Assembly: GCA_018894105.1 (NCBI GenBank) | Contig: CM032121.1 | Location: 27,186,230 to 27,250,229 of the forward strand | Source: Jacaranda mimosifolia | Lineage: Eukaryota > Streptophyta > Magnoliopsida > Lamiales > Bignoniaceae | DNA length: 64,000 nt | Direction: 5' to 3' | Shown: piece by piece, positions 1 to 13,086 of the stretch | Layout of the letters: the number at the start of each line of letters is the position of its first letter | Position numbering within the stretch: position 1 is the stretch's first letter | The notes under the pieces: model-generated | Databases searched by the model: none | What the model saw: only the letters and a program-made list of their open reading frames with translations | Told to the model about the DNA's origin: nothing | Made by a program: the position numbers and the translations under genes

Positions 1-1128
1 CTAGTTGATTTTAAGTGGGTTGATTAAATCTAGCTATTACATGAGTGTATCCCCATACCACCATGGGTCTTCATGCCTCCAATGGTTTTCTTTGCTCCTT
101 ATAACATTTACATGAGAAAGAAATCCCCACACCTAGTTATTTTACTCTCATAACATTTACAAGATAGAAATTAAGAGGCATGCAAGCCCCAATTTAACAC
201 AACTCATTTCAACAACTTAAAACCAATAAAATCAATATTAAATGCTCATGATCATCCCCATTCATTCATCATCCATCAACAATTAAATGAACAATAAATA
301 AATCTAGAATTGACATTTAATTCCAATAATTAAATGCTTATCTCACAAACAATTAATTGGCCAAGCAAGAGGAACCATAACAATTATGCATCATTATTGA
401 AGGTTAACTTTAACAAGTTTTTAAAAGCAATCAAAAATGTGAAACATAATTTTGAGAACTTGCACAACACTTGTACATCAATATAGTATGATTCAAAACA
501 CTTTTAGCCACAAAGAAAGCACAAAAAACTGACTTGACTCAAGCAAAACTAAAACTAGGCACTACCTGTCTGGCGCTAGGCACACAGTCGCGCAACAGGC
601 GAGCTCGCTACTCGGCCAACACCTGGCTAGGGCTAGCAGTTCCCCTGTTTCCTAGTTAGAAATGAGTCATGTCATTTTTGGCTTAACTTTTGTGCACCAA
701 AAAATTTAGGACATCTCCTAAACTTCAAATCACATAATATTGATGAAATTACAGATTCAAAACACGTTTCTAAAAACAAGTTTAAGTAAGAATCACATTC
801 ATTAAAAATCCCAAATAAACTCCAATCAAATTGGATCTAAAAATGACCAAAACACCTTAAAGATAAATTTATCATGCTATATCAACATATAACATCAACT
901 AATGCCAAATCAAAATTCAATATTAGCAACTATGAATTTAAACATACTAATCATATGAACTAACACTTAAAACACATATTAACAGGCTTACAATTCATCA
1001 AGCAATGGAGCCACATACAACATCATCCAAACACTCCAAGCCATAGGTTGGATCAAGTATTTGGAGATTTTGATCAATCTATCACATGAATCAATCAATC
1101 AAAAAATTCAAATCATAACATGAATTAA
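1..1128 (-). mobile_element. Copia element A, 5' untranslated leader (partial)
   Basis: This is the tRNA-proximal part of the leader of a minus-strand Copia retrotransposon; the rest lies left of the window. It aligns by eye with the leaders at 49681-50822 and 56576-57750: the same opening block, the same run of small AT-rich words, and a GC-rich patch near 565-645. It ends directly at a primer-binding site. No coding frame of note is seen. Confidence 0.8.
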
Positions 1129-1140
1129 GCTCTGATACCA
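1129..1140 (-). other. Primer-binding site of element A (initiator tRNA-Met)
   Basis: Read on the minus strand this is TGGTATCAGAGC, the classic initiator tRNA-Met primer-binding site of plant Copia elements. It lies two bases from the LTR edge at 1143, which fixes the element as minus-strand and the adjoining LTR as the 5' LTR. Confidence 0.9.
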
Positions 1141-1748
1141 CTTGAAGTCACATGTAGCACTAGGATCCAATTATCAAAGAATAAAAATGCTAAAATAACT
1201 AGGCTACATATGAAGACAAGGATCTAAACATGCCATAGATTCAGATTTGGTATGAGGATTACCTTAATTATCACAAAATTAAAGAAACTTGGAAGAAGAT
1301 CTCAACTCTTTGAAAACTGTCTCCTAGGCGGCACAGCAGATTCGGAGCAATTTTTGCCCAACGAAATGATTTTTCTCCAGCTGAAATTTTTCTTGGAACT
1401 CACCAACACCTTGATGGATCTACAGTCCAAAATTCAGCTAGAACAGAAAATGAAAATGCTCTTCAAAAAAGTGTCCAAGCCACTGCTAGAAACAGAGGAT
1501 CTCCAAAGTCTAGCAATCCAATTGTTTTGCCTCTAATGAAAAGATCCACACACTAATGCACAAACCTTTTCTTCTCAATGTTAGTTGGAAAACAATGAGA
1601 AGAAATGCAATGATGAAAGCTTGATTTGGAGGTAGGAGATGAAGAAAAGTGAAGCTTCAACACATTAGGCAATAGTTGGGAAATTGGAGGGAAAATGAGA
1701 GAATCTAATCCTTAGCTTGTAATTCACATGTAGCCGCCCCCTTCACTC

Positions 1749-1768
1749 TCTATATCTATATACAGAGG
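1749..1768 (-). promoter_or_regulatory. LTR TATA box region (element A)
   Basis: On the minus strand this reads as a TATATAGATATAGA stretch just upstream of a conserved block. The same word occurs at the matching place in the other LTRs (34286-34300, 42194-42210, 43377-43391, 51438-51453, 58034-58048). Its conservation in AT-rich DNA and its position suggest the core promoter of the LTR. Confidence 0.55.
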
Positions 1769-2065
1769 GAGGATGGAGTGATGCTAAGGTGGCATCACAA
1801 CTTCCTCAAGTTTGGTGCCATTTAGCTAGGAAGTTGGCAAGTATGTGAATTTTGTGTGCATTTGAATTTCATTTGGAATTTTCATTTCATCCCATGAAAT
1901 GTCATCCAAATAAATTCTAATGCCATACCAAATGAACATTTCATTTGATTTTCCCTCCAAAATTAATTCTTCACTTTAATTAAATTAAATGCTTTAACTT
2001 AATTAATTAACCTTTGACTTAACTCTTAAGTCAATTTGCTTAACTCTTTAAGCAAATCATTGTTA

Positions 2066-2433
2066 ACTTAAGCTTCAATTTAAATTCACAAAAAATTGCT
2101 GATATAGTGACTAGAATTTAAACGCCTAATTGGTGCCTTTAATTTGCAAGATGTGGCAGAGAGGATTTAAACCTTGTTTTCTTTGAAGCACGTTGTAGGT
2201 AGAAAATCAATTGAATTATTATTGCTTTAGAAGGTTGATCTTTTGATTTAATTTGACTTCGCATTGTTTCTTTTTAGGAGTGAATAGTTAGTAATTTTCT
2301 TTAATTTTGAAATGTATTGTAAGGGAAGTAAGTACTTCCTTATTTAAATTCTGCTACCATCTTCTGACTCTAATCCCTTTTTGCTTCTTAATATATCCTA
2401 AACCTATTCCAAGTGAAAAAAAAAAAAAAAAAA
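2066..2433 (+). mobile_element. Poly(A)-ended insertion inside LTR A (retroposon-like)
   Basis: All sister LTRs read straight from a GTTAACTTAA word into CTCCTTAAGTTAAC. In LTR A about 370 bp interrupt this point and end with 18 A residues at 2416-2433. A length polymorphism ending in a poly(A) run suggests a retroposed RNA, either a SINE or a transcript fragment. I recognise no tRNA-type A/B boxes and no coding frame. The target duplication is not clear because the site itself is repetitive. Confidence 0.5.
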
Positions 2434-3732
2434 CCCAAAACTCCTTAAGTTAACTTTACCAATTGATAGTCATGCGGCACCAAATAATTAACTCCTTAAA
2501 TTAATGAGATCAATTTAACAATTAAATTGATCAAGTTAAAATGACTACTAATCGTCTACCTCCAAAATCGATCATGGAGGAATTTATCTAACTCTTACAA
2601 ATTCCCCTTCATCTAGTAGGATTTGCTATTGGATTTTGTGTGCGACCAATTATGTTCTACCATTCATTAAACATGGGTTCACAACTCTTTGTGACTTATA
2701 AAATATCAAATTTTCACATTAGTTTAAATTCCTTTAAACTAATAACTCAATTCAATTAATCCCCATTAATTAAAGAGTATTAAATCTCCATGGTCGATGT
2801 CCAACCTCAAGCCTATGGAGCCAATTAATTGGCCAAAATGAATGCTTTTGGAGAAGCATTCTAGCTCTATACATACCATGCAAATACGGTCCTTTCATCT
2901 CATATCTTCCGAAAGAGGTCTAGGGCAAGATATTTGTCGGCTCCCTAATAGCCTCGATTCTATGTTTCTATTCCCAATGTTCGATTCCCCTTTATGACCT
3001 CATCTTTAAAAAACTCTTTTTCCAAATTGTCATACTACCTTGCACAAGGATTTCTTGGAATCAATCATTATAGAATATATAAGAGATGTACTCGCCCTTC
3101 ACAACAACGAGGAGTCGGATCCCATCTTGGATCTTACAAACCTCCATTTCTAAGTAGCTCATGCCCAATCTCCACCCGAGTGACCTGTTATGTGGCCAAG
3201 GAAGAGTCAAAGCATAAGGACCTAAACACAAGGTCACCATGGATCCTCATGTCAAAAGACTAATTATATGCACTAGCGTAAGTTGGAAAACTTGCCAATA
3301 CCAACTTGCCTCTTTGGCTACTAGTGGATTCTCTGGGCGGACCTTTAGTAAACTTATTCTCTAACAAACACTCACTAACATGTACCCATATCTCATATGG
3401 CCTTGCTCATGAAACGGAGCAATATCCAACCCTTGGATTTATGCATCGTTAGTGCAAGTCTATCTAGATCTTAGATGCCATGTCTCATAAGATCCAATGA
3501 CTTGGAAGATTTAAGATCACGATCGTGTAAAACTTGTTTCATGATCACCACCCAGTACGTGACCAAGTTCTGTAGTCTTGTGTGATCTAAGGGCTTCAAC
3601 CAAATGCTAGTGAAGTACATAAAAGTATAAGATGAAAATGGGCATTTATAAAATATCATTTAATCAAGATTATATCACAAGTGAAATAGTTTACATGCCA
3701 ATTTAATTGGCTTGCGGGGAACCATTCCAACA

Positions 3733-4711
3733 AAATATGCATAAGTTATTCAATCATTAATAAACTAACGGTAGGAGTTTTTAGGGTTTTTTTTTTTTTT
3801 TTAAGGTTTTTATAGTAGAAGGAGATTTTTGATACAATCCCCATAATAGAAGGGAACAAAATGAATTTAACCCTAATATAAAATTTTGATTTGATATCAC
3901 TAATTAGACAAAAGGTCACACAATAGATATTTCAAGTAAAAAAAATTTCTCACCAAAATAGAACCAAACATGTCCTTTCATTCCCGACATACTTTCCTTA
4001 ACCACTACCAAAAATACTTTTCAAATCTATTCTCACAAACTAGTCAAACTATAACCGAACAGTGCCAATTTTATCTTTAGGAAAAAGATGAAACGAACTA
4101 AGCTTTAAATTGAAAGGATTATTAGCTTCAATTACTTTCAAATACCTAATAATTATTCACAAAGAACCATAGAATAGAGGAGGGCATCAACAAATCGACC
4201 GTGCATAAGATATAGCCGGCTAGTGACAGTGAGACGGACTATGTCTACTTGGAAGCGTCCATTGAAACTCTTGTTGGCGGGCGGCCGTAGCTCAGAGAAT
4301 TAAAAATGTCCTTTTACCGACAGGTATACTGCATTGCCAACTACCTCTATACTATGTCATGCCTTATATCAATCCCACCCTAACATTAATTCCGCAAGCA
4401 AATGATCATAAGTAGGCTTCTCGTCATTTTCACAAATACTTTAATTAATAAGACTGCCCTCCATAATTTAAACTAGTGTAAATCAATGATAAATTATTGT
4501 TTGAAAATTTTCGTGGAATTTACTTAATACATGTTGGATAGGGTCCGACAATTATAGTTTTAACTAACATCCTATGCTATTAAAAATTTGATGTGTTTAC
4601 AAATGATTTTTTCAAACCATTAACGATTAAGTTAATTTACTTAATTCTTGTACATAATTAAATTAATATTAAAAAAATTTAATTGTCAAATATCTTATTT
4701 ATCTTTGGTCA
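3733..4711. other. Non-genic AT-rich flank of element A
   Basis: No credible reading frame, RNA gene or repeat end is seen. It holds a T run near 3788-3802 and, at about 4195-4305, a short stretch of higher GC content in otherwise AT-rich DNA. It may be ordinary intergenic sequence older than the surrounding insertions. Confidence 0.4.
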
Positions 4712-5310
4712 AAATCGATATATAATTAAAAATTAATATACAAATTAGAAAATGTATACCAAAACCAAAAAAAGAAAAAAGAAAAAAACAATTCTTAATT
4801 TTGAATTAGCCGAAAAAACCCTAACATTCTCTTCCTCACACAAAATAGCCCCAAATCATAATTAGAGCCAAAACAATCTTCCAAAACTATAGGTGGGGAT
4901 GTCGAAAAAGAGGCTCCTTTTGTGTCTACATAATTTGATGATCTGGACACCCTTGCGCCCAATGGTATCGCTGCGGCGTTCAAGTGATTATGAGTTTGTG
5001 CAAAAAATGGTGGTTATGGAGAGGTTTTTGAAGTTGAAATTCATTTGTCAAATTCAAGGTGGACAAAATCATGAAATTTAACAAAACTTTTGTTGTTACG
5101 CCGATGTCTTGTTATATATCTAGCCACAAAATTTCTACCGCAAGGAAGATAATTATGGCCTTAATTCATGATATGGGGTTGTTTTGGTGTGAGGAAGGCA
5201 ATGTTGAGGGTTTGGGGTAATTCAAAATTAGGATTTTCTTTTTCTTATTTTCCATTTTGGTATGTGATTTTTCTAATTTGTATATTGATTTTAATTGTAT
5301 ATTAGCAACT
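4712..5310. mobile_element. Fold-back element with ~150-bp inverted arms
   Basis: The stretch 4712-4860 is the reverse complement, with modest divergence, of 5165-5310. Matching words include TACAAATTAGAAAA, AATTTTGAATTA, AACCCT and TTCCTCACAC against their complements on the right arm. The ~300-bp middle is not paired. Size and form fit a non-autonomous inverted-repeat transposon, perhaps Mutator-like. The target duplication could not be settled. Short reading frames on both strands here come from the inverted arms and are not considered genes. Confidence 0.65.
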
Positions 5311-6631
5311 TGGCATATTAGATGCATGTGTTAAAATTTCTATAATATTTTAATTATATAATAACACCATTTATTTATTTTTATAAAATGTATATTTGTC
5401 TTATAATTTTAATATATTTATTGAATTTTTTACTTAAATAAGAATTAAAAAATTATGATAAAATAGTAATTGTACGCATAAAATAGATGAATTATGAATA
5501 GTAGTTATTAAATAAAAGAATCAAGAGTGTTTTAGGCAAATCATTCGGATGCACACTAAAAAAAGAGGTAGTTGCTTGATTAATAGTCTAGATTGATCTT
5601 GACTAAGAATAAAAAGATATTAGACAATTAAAATTATTTTAATATTAATTTAATTAGATATGAGTAATTATATAGATTAATTTAATCATCAATAGCTTAA
5701 AAAGAATAATTTATACAGACGTTAAATTTTTAAAAGGTATAAAATGTTATTAAAAATCATAATTTGCAGACTCTAATTAACTCGTCCTTTAGTTGAATAT
5801 GGGCGACTTAAAGTATAAACAGGTCATAATATATACATTACAGTACACAGCCGTGTAATTAGTGGCAGTTGCAAGGTTTAAACTTAAAAAAAGACATATA
5901 GGTTTTGGGTTCGTAACATATTAACCAGAGCATTTATATATTAATCCACAAAAAAATGATTTAAGAGGGCTCTTTATTTCAAAGAGATTTTGTAGAAATT
6001 GATCTAATTTTTAAAAGTAAACTTAAAGTCTCCAAATACTTGTAAACTGCCTCCAGAATGTATAAGTGATAGCATTTTTTTAAATTAAAAAAAAATTATT
6101 TTTATGACAACTGTAGCATTGATTTTGTTGCTTTTTTTTAATTATTATTCTTTCACAAATTAATATTTTTCTATTCTCAAATTCAACAAATTAATATTTT
6201 TCTATTTTCAAATCAAATAAATTAAAGTATAAACTATACACGATGTACATTATTAGAGTTTTTAAGGGCAAAGAAATTAAACAACTGCCAAAGATATATT
6301 ACCTTTATAGTAGTGATAAGCTTATAATTAAGAAAATAATTTGTTTAAAATTTGAAATCATGCAACAAGTGTTTAAATTAAGCATTGAATTTCAGCTATA
6401 TTACAAATATTGAAAATTTTCAATCAAATATATATATTTATATATATTTTTCTCTTTTTAGAGCCTTTTTCAAAAGAAACTTTAAATTAACCAATTTAGA
6501 TAAGCAATTCGTACCTGGAAAAGATGGAAAAATATTTGACTGTTGACAGCCCAAGTGTAGAATACATATGAAGAAGAAAAGAATATATACTTAAAACTTT
6601 CATGTGGTTGCATGTAATCCAGTACTGGGCG
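5311..6631. other. Non-genic AT-rich stretch
   Basis: Very AT-rich with many A and T runs and TATA-rich words near 6430. No coding frame, RNA gene or clear repeat end was found. Confidence 0.4.
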
Positions 6632-6639
6632 GCGGCTAC

Positions 6640-7135
6640 TAGGGATGGCAATGAGTCTGGGTAAACCGGGGACCCGCCCCGGATGGGGCGGGTAGCGGGT
6701 CTTGATTAGCAAGACCTGCCCTGGGTTCGGGGCGGGTTACGGGTTTCGGTGGACCCGCCCCGTATAGTAATTATATTATATATATTATACATAACAAATT
6801 ATACATATATATATAAGTATAAGTATTTAGTAGGTTATAATACTATATTAGAAAATTATGGCTTCTTTTTTTTTTAACTTGTTTCAATTTTATTCTTTCA
6901 AACCGCTACTCATCAGAGCAAAATCTGTATATTCAAGTGATTATAAAGAAAAAAGGGTAAAAAATATATATATACAAAAATACAAAAAAATACAAAAAAT
7001 ACCCAAAAAAAACAGAGGTTAGGTGGGTCCGGAGCCAAAGAAAAGACGGGGCGGGGCGGTGCGGGGCCCGGGTCTCTCAATTGCCAGATGGGGCGGGTCC
7101 CAGATCTTGCCAAACCCGCCCCGTTGCTATCCCTA
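6640..7135. mobile_element. hAT-type MITE with perfect 8-bp target duplication
   Basis: The element begins TAGGGATGGCAAT and ends ATTGCTATCCCTA-like (TTGCTATCCCTA), imperfect inverted ends of a type common in plant non-autonomous hAT elements. It is flanked on both sides by the identical 8-mer GCGGCTAC (6632-6639 and 7136-7143), the target duplication size of the hAT superfamily. Both ends carry GC-rich inverted segments (GGGGCGGGT and complement) around an AT-rich centre. It has no coding capacity; the 79-residue minus frame across it is incidental. Confidence 0.9.
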
Positions 7136-7143
7136 GCGGCTAC

Positions 7144-8213
7144 CCTCGGCAATTGATTTTTTTTCTATTAGAGTAGCATAATTGGAATTGACTTTTGTGG
7201 ACCAAAGCAAAGAATCTTTCCCCACACCACAAATTTAAAAGAGAAGTCGGTTCATATTGTCTAATTAAACAGGTTTTATTGACTTTCAGTATTTAATTTA
7301 TTAAATGATATATAAGATAGTATTTAACACTAATTCTTTAAGCACAACATATAGTACTGTCATGGGGTATCTATATATACTAAATTGATGAGTGTACTCA
7401 ACCAATTAGTTCCCGTTGACTCATATATATCTTTGCTTTTATAACAAGCTGACACCAAAATATAATAATAATAACAACAACAACAATAACATAATTTTCT
7501 ACCGAACCAACATTATGAATTTAATAAAATAAAATTATATTAAAATTTTCTACTAGGCAAGATAATTATGTACGTATCAAAAATTTTGATACCTATTGAA
7601 TGTAAATGATTATTAGGAAGATATACAAAATAGATGTATAAATTGATAAATGGAATAACTGTAATTATATAAGCATGCGCTGATATTTTCCTTCAAAATC
7701 AAATAAAGGAAAATAATTATTTTATATGTGATGACTAACTTAAAATTGTGGATTAATTTAAGATATATAAGACAGAATATTATCAAGAATTCCAATTGAG
7801 AGGCTTGGAAAGAGACATAATCATTGTCTCTCACAGATGATGCCATTTAATGATACTAAATATGTTGCTACACATAAAGGACCCAACTGTTCAAGATAAT
7901 GTTCCAATAAACAATTATAAAGGAAAATATTGTCAATTAGTTAAAAATGAAAAACAATTTATATATTGATGTAACAATCTTGACTTCTTTGACACTTTGG
8001 ATCCTCTATTCTATTTCTTATTTCAACTTACTGTATTTATACCAAGTATATTTGATTTTTTATCAATTATTTTTATAACAAAGTATTTAATGCACATGTC
8101 ATATATTTATGAAATAGAATAGGAGATAAAATAAGAAATGAAATGGATGATTAAATTGCTGCTTAATTTAATGTTAAGTAAAACTTGATATCATCAAAAT
8201 AGATGGAGATGAT
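7144..8213. other. Non-genic AT-rich stretch
   Basis: No supportable gene. It contains short AT-rich low-complexity words, including an ATAATAATAACAACAACAACAA stretch near 7460-7485. It directly abuts the target duplication of the MULE. Confidence 0.4.
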
Positions 8214-8222
8214 TAATTAAGT

Positions 8223-8577
8223 GGGAAAAATGCAAAATTAGTCCACTAACTCTTGCATGCCGCAAAAAAAGGACATTAAAGATCTGCAATTTTAAAATAC
8301 ATCCACTATATTGTGTAATTCAGCACATTGAGTAATTTTCTCTACAATTTAGGTCCTTCTTGCCAGAAAATTGGGTTAACTTTGCTGGATTGTCGCACGC
8401 ATCCCCCACATAACCCCAAATTTGGGGGAATATCGCCACGTGTCACCGGAAAGACATGTAGCCATGCTGAATTGGGCGACCACGCCACCTGCACACACAT
8501 GCCACTGGAATGCCACATCAATTAAAAAATCTCGCCACCTCAACACCACCCATCTGAGGACTAAAAAAGCGAGATAA
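8223..8577 (+). repeat. Left terminal inverted repeat of the MULE
   Basis: It starts GGGAAAAATGCAAAATTAG and pairs along about 350 bp with 14687-15038. In MuDR-type elements such repeats hold the transposase-binding site and the outward-to-inward promoter of the adjoining gene. The transposase coding region begins about 830 bp further in. Confidence 0.9.
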
Positions 8578-9410
8578 AATGGAAGTAAAATCCAAAGAAA
8601 AAATAATGAAGTGTTGCCTGCCCTAAATTAAAAAATGAAGTGTTGAGAAATACAAATCAAAACCCAAAAAAAACCCAAGTCCGAAAACCCTCATTTCCAA
8701 AAACCTTTTCTTTGAAATCTCAAATCAAACAAAAAATTCCAAAGATTCAGTCTTTCTGTGAACCCATACTTGATCGAACTGATTTAGAGCAAGGATTGTT
8801 GAAGGAAATAGCAGATAAGCAGTAAAGATGGTCTTTCAATGATCACAGCGACATATTGGTTTGCTCCCTCCCCCGTATGGTGAGTTTGTGTGTTTATGGG
8901 TTTGTTAACATTATTGGTTTGATTGTTTATCCAGTTTTAAGCATAGTTGTAGTCAATGTGGTCCATGGGTTGTCTGCTCCGTACTATTAGGGTATTTTTT
9001 ATTGTTAATACATTCTTTATTTGTCTCCACAATTTGTTTACTTTTAACCAGGATATTAGTCAACGTGATCCCTCATTTGTCTCTTTTGTACGCTGAGTTA
9101 GGGTTTATTTACTGTTCATGAAATATTGTCTCAATGTTGGTTCTATCAACGAATTGGATCTTCAATTTTGTTGTTGGTATGATAATGTAGACCCTCAAAG
9201 GTCAAAAAAAGGCAAATTCCTCTTTTTTGGGTTGCTCTTTTTGTCTGTGTTTGTTGTGATTGGGATGTATAAGTGGTCCTATGTGCATTTATTTTATTTT
9301 ATAGTTTTTTCTTTCACTTGAATGTGGTCCAAAACTTTATTATTTATGTTTTTTTTTTTTTTTTGCATGTGCTATTGAAGATTATGAAACAAGTACAACA
9401 ATTGTTGCTA

Positions 9411-12162
9411 TGTATTATGGGGGTAAATTTTTGCTTGTTCTAGTGGCTAAATATATTGGGGGAATGTTGCTAAATTTGATTACGTGTCTACTGAAGATAT
9501 GACTATAGGTCAATTAGATAGGTGTTCTAATTTATTGAAGGTAGACAAAACTAGGAGATATTACATCAAAATAAATAATGGTTTCAAGCTGATGAGGGAT
9601 AGTAAAGAATTTGAAAGAATTTGCATGGATCATGTCAGGAATGTTGGTAGGTAGGTTGATGTCTATGTTGATGCTGTAGTTTTAGAGACTTCAAATGTGA
9701 CAAATCTTGAACCTGAGATAGATGATCCTTTGAATACTTCTAAACCCATTGAACCTGAGGAAGAGGAAGAAACACAGCAAACTGAAGTGGACTTAGGGCT
9801 GGACTTTGAAGACTTAGGCCTTGAAATAGATACACAACAGCCTGAATTAGCTAAGAATGACTTAGTGGGTGCTTCTGTAGGTTCTGACACCCAAGAGGAG
9901 AAAGTTGATTTCAGATTAGGAGTTGAATATGATGAAATTATAAGGAGTTACTACCATTCTGGTCCAATTCATGTAGACAATAATGATACTATACCTAATG
10001 ACAATAATGATAGCAGTGAGAATAGTGATGATAGTGATTTTGATAGTAGAAAGGATAGTGAGAGTGAGGATTTAGATGATACATTATTTGAAGAAAATGT
10101 TGATCATGAGGAAGAATAAGTAGGAAATGATGAAGGTAGAGGTGTCAGTAGAGCTGAGGAAGACAGTGACAGTGCTAGGGAGAGTGATAAAGCTAGTGAA
10201 AATGAGGGTGAAGAGAGTGAAGATAATTTTGTTTGGGGTAGTAGGGATGAAGTGGATGACATAGCATCTAATGAAGACCAACCAAAGCCTACTGCCCCTA
10301 TCTTCAATTCCAATAAGCCATTTGCCCCTAAATTTGAACTAGAGATAAAGTTCAAGGATAAAAATTAGTTTAGAAAAGCCATCCATGCAGAAGCTATTTA
10401 GACAATGAGAAATATTAAGATAACCAAAAATGATAAGAGCATAATGTATGCCAAATGTGAGGTGGAAGGGTGTCAGTGGAAGATTCATGCTTACAAAGTG
10501 AAAGATGAAACCACTTTCCAGGTCTTAACATATAATCTAATTCATAAATGTAAGCCAACATTTGAAGTCTCTAATCTGAAATCCACCTATTTAGCTGAAA
10601 GGTTTAAGAACAAGTTCAAAACTGACCCTAAAAGATCAACTGAGGGCTTTAGGCTAGAGATAATAAAGGAGGTGAGGGTTGCGGTATCAAGGGACCAAGC
10701 ATATAGAGCAAAGAGAAAAGCTCTAGAGATGATTGAGGGAAACCCTGCACTGCAGTATTCTAAGTTGTGGGACTATGCAGCTGAGTTGAGGAGATCTAAT
10801 CTAGGCTCTTCAATTATTCTGGGGATGGATGATACCTCTGGGTCTAATACATTCAGTCACTTTTACTATTGTTTTGGTACAATGAAAAGGAGGTTTAAGG
10901 CTGGATGTAGAGAAATCATAGGTGTAGATGGATGCCATCTTTCTAGACCTCATAAAGGTGTCCTCTTAATTGTAGTTGGGATTGACCCCAACAACAAGCC
11001 ATACCCTATAGCATATGCAGTTATTTCAAATGAGGCAGGGGACACTTGGATATGGTTCTTGACCTTATTGAAGCAAGACTTGAATATTGAGAGGCCATAT
11101 GAGTTCACATTCATGTTTGACAAGCAGAAAGGCCTTATTCAAGCCTTTGAAGATGTGTTTCTAACTTCAGAGCATAGGTTCTATGTTAGACATTTAATGA
11201 AGAACTTTAGTAATGCTAGATTCAACAGATTGGAGTTCAAAGACCTTCTTTGGAAAGTTGCCAACAACATAACAGTTGGCCAATTCAAACAAGCAATGAA
11301 AGATATGGCAAACATGGACCCTTCCGCAGCTGAATGGTTCAGTAACAAGCCTCCAACACAGTGGAGCAAGTCACATTTCACACCATTGTCAAAGTGTGAC
11401 ATAATGTTGAATAACTTCTGTAAATCCTTTAACTCTGCTATACTTTATGCTAGAGAGAAGCTCATACTTACCATGCTTGAGTGGTTAAGAGAATATCTTA
11501 TGACAAGGCTTCAAAAAAATAGAGACAAAGCTGCCAAGTCTTAGAGGGGTGACATTTGCCCTTCAATTAGTGAGATACTTGATGATCATGTGAAAAATCC
11601 AACTGACTGTATACCTAGGAAGGCTATCAACACACACTACCAGATCATACATATATATGGAGGCCAATATTGTGTGGATTTGGAGATATGCACATACAGT
11701 TGTAGAAGGTGGGAGCTCACAAATATCCTATGCCTACATGCATGCAGTGTTATTTGTAGTAGAAGAGAGGATCCTCTGCAGTATGTGGATAGATGTTACA
11801 GTGTGGAGTGCTACAAAAAAGTCTATGAGCCTACCATCATGGGAATCAATGGTCAATAGCTATGGGGTGAGACTTTGTACATACCCCCTTTGCCACCAGA
11901 TTTTGGAAAACAGAAAGGAAGACTAAGTAGGGCAAAAAGAAGAGATGTGGATGAATCAACAATAAAAGAAAAGAAAAGAGGCAGAGGTAGGGTCAAGGTA
12001 AAGCAGCTAACCAAGCTGAAAAGAAGGCAAACAACAATTAGATGTGGCCACTGTAAGATTGAAGAGCATAACTCACAAACTTGTCCTCTTAAGGAAGGTA
12101 TGAACGCAGCAAGACCTAGGAGGCAAAAACAGGTTACCAATAAATTGTTTAACTTGTCTTAA
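9411..12162 (+). pseudogene. MURA-type transposase of the MULE (broken by nonsense codons)
   Basis: This is the transposase that would cut and paste the element in the nucleus. The order of domains is typical: an N-terminal region starting MYYGGKF (9411), a long acidic linker, a MuDR/DUF4-type zinc-binding segment (CEVEGCQW, near 10455), the MULE catalytic domain with GVDGCHL (Asp near 10927) and FDKQKGL (Asp near 11119), a SWIM-type segment (SCRRWEL and CLH, near 11700-11745), and a CX2CX4HX4C zinc knuckle (CGHCKIEEHNSQTC, near 12043). From about 9487 to 12162 all of this lies in one frame, interrupted by TAG at 9652, TAA at 10117, TAG at 10366, TAG at 10399, TAG at 11542 and TAG at 11857. 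One frame change separates the N-terminal MYYGGKF part. The first SWIM cysteine appears to be Tyr. The longest open stretch is 379 codons (10405-11544). Confidence 0.9.
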
Positions 12163-12212
12163 TAATTGAGTTTGCCAATAACAACTCACGTATTGTTTCT
12201 ATTTTTCTGTAA

Positions 12213-13086
12213 AGGTTAAGGGCAACAATGACACAATTGAGGAGAATGCATCTCAAATACATCCACCACCACCAGCTAATAAGGTATAATTGGAAATTTA
12301 AGTTTACGTTTATTCTTAAAAATTAAGTTACATTCACCTTTCTTTTTATTAGAACTTGCATTTCTGATTTTTACAAGTTAGGGGTAACAGTTACACATTT
12401 AACATGCATGAGTCTGACATAGTTGTAGAAACAACTAGAGATGAGGTACAATATGACAAGTATTGAGACATTTCATATGCATTTAAGTTGCAGTTTTTGT
12501 TTTAGTTTTAGATTCATTTTCTTAAGTTGCATTTGTTTATGTATCTTACATAGCTTAGGGCCAGTAATGAATCAAAAGATGGATTTGAGTTGGGAGAACT
12601 TTTTGCTGTAGCTAAAAAGAAATTGGAGGTGTTGAATATGTGCCAATTTTAAGTTTAAGTTACAGATGTAGTGGTTTAAGTCTCTAATATTTTGTGCCAC
12701 TTTACCCAGGTGAGGAGAAGTGCTGCTCATCATCAAGAAGGCAATTCTAGCCACATAGCAAGCAATATACAGAAGAGAAACATGGTACATAATTTCTTAA
12801 TCAATATAGATAGTTTGTGTATATAATTTCTTAACAATTTTGGTAAAAATCTTTTCTCATAAGACAACAGGGGGGTCTCACATCAAGCCCCATCCAAGGT
12901 TCTATGGCCAAGTATGTACTAGCAGCTGCAACTTTCACAAAATGATGGCCCTCAAGCCTCTCAAACTATACGAACTCAAGTATCTAGCTCTAGGAGGAGA
13001 AATATGTCACCCTAAGTGACTTAAATACTGTTATGGACAACATAAATGGAAGGAAGACTAGAGCTGGAAGGAAGAAGAAAAATTGA
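12213..13086 (+). pseudogene. Probable downstream C-terminal exons of the MULE transposase
   Basis: After the zinc knuckle there are several short coding-like blocks separated by AT-rich stretches with plausible splice signals: about 12213-12286 (ending AAG before GTATAA), 12381-12446, 12555-12630, 12710-12784 and 12868-13086. The last ends in a basic run (GRKKKN) and a stop at 13084-13086. Low-complexity C-terminal tails split by small introns are usual in MURA genes. The exon limits are estimates from GT/AG words and composition, not from homology. Confidence 0.45.

Larger units (their letters stand above)
1143..3732 (-). mobile_element. 5' LTR of Copia element A
   Basis: On the minus strand the LTR runs from TGTTGGAATGG (plus-strand end CCATTCCAACA at 3732) to an end next to the primer-binding site (plus-strand TG at 1143). 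It aligns with six other LTR copies or pieces in the window. At about 2.59 kb it is some 350 bp longer than its relatives (2.2 kb) because of an insertion at about 2066-2433. Only one LTR of this element is in view. Confidence 0.85.

Noticed and set aside
1252..1536. 94-codon plus frame in LTR A
   Set aside because: Antisense within an LTR; the frame is not kept in the other six LTR copies.
4270..4310. tRNA-like start (GGCGGCCGTAGCTCAG)
   Set aside because: No B box, anticodon arm or matching acceptor stem follows; not a tRNA gene.
10104..10355. Minus-strand frames rich in Ser and Leu
   Set aside because: Antisense of the acidic linker of the MULE transposase.
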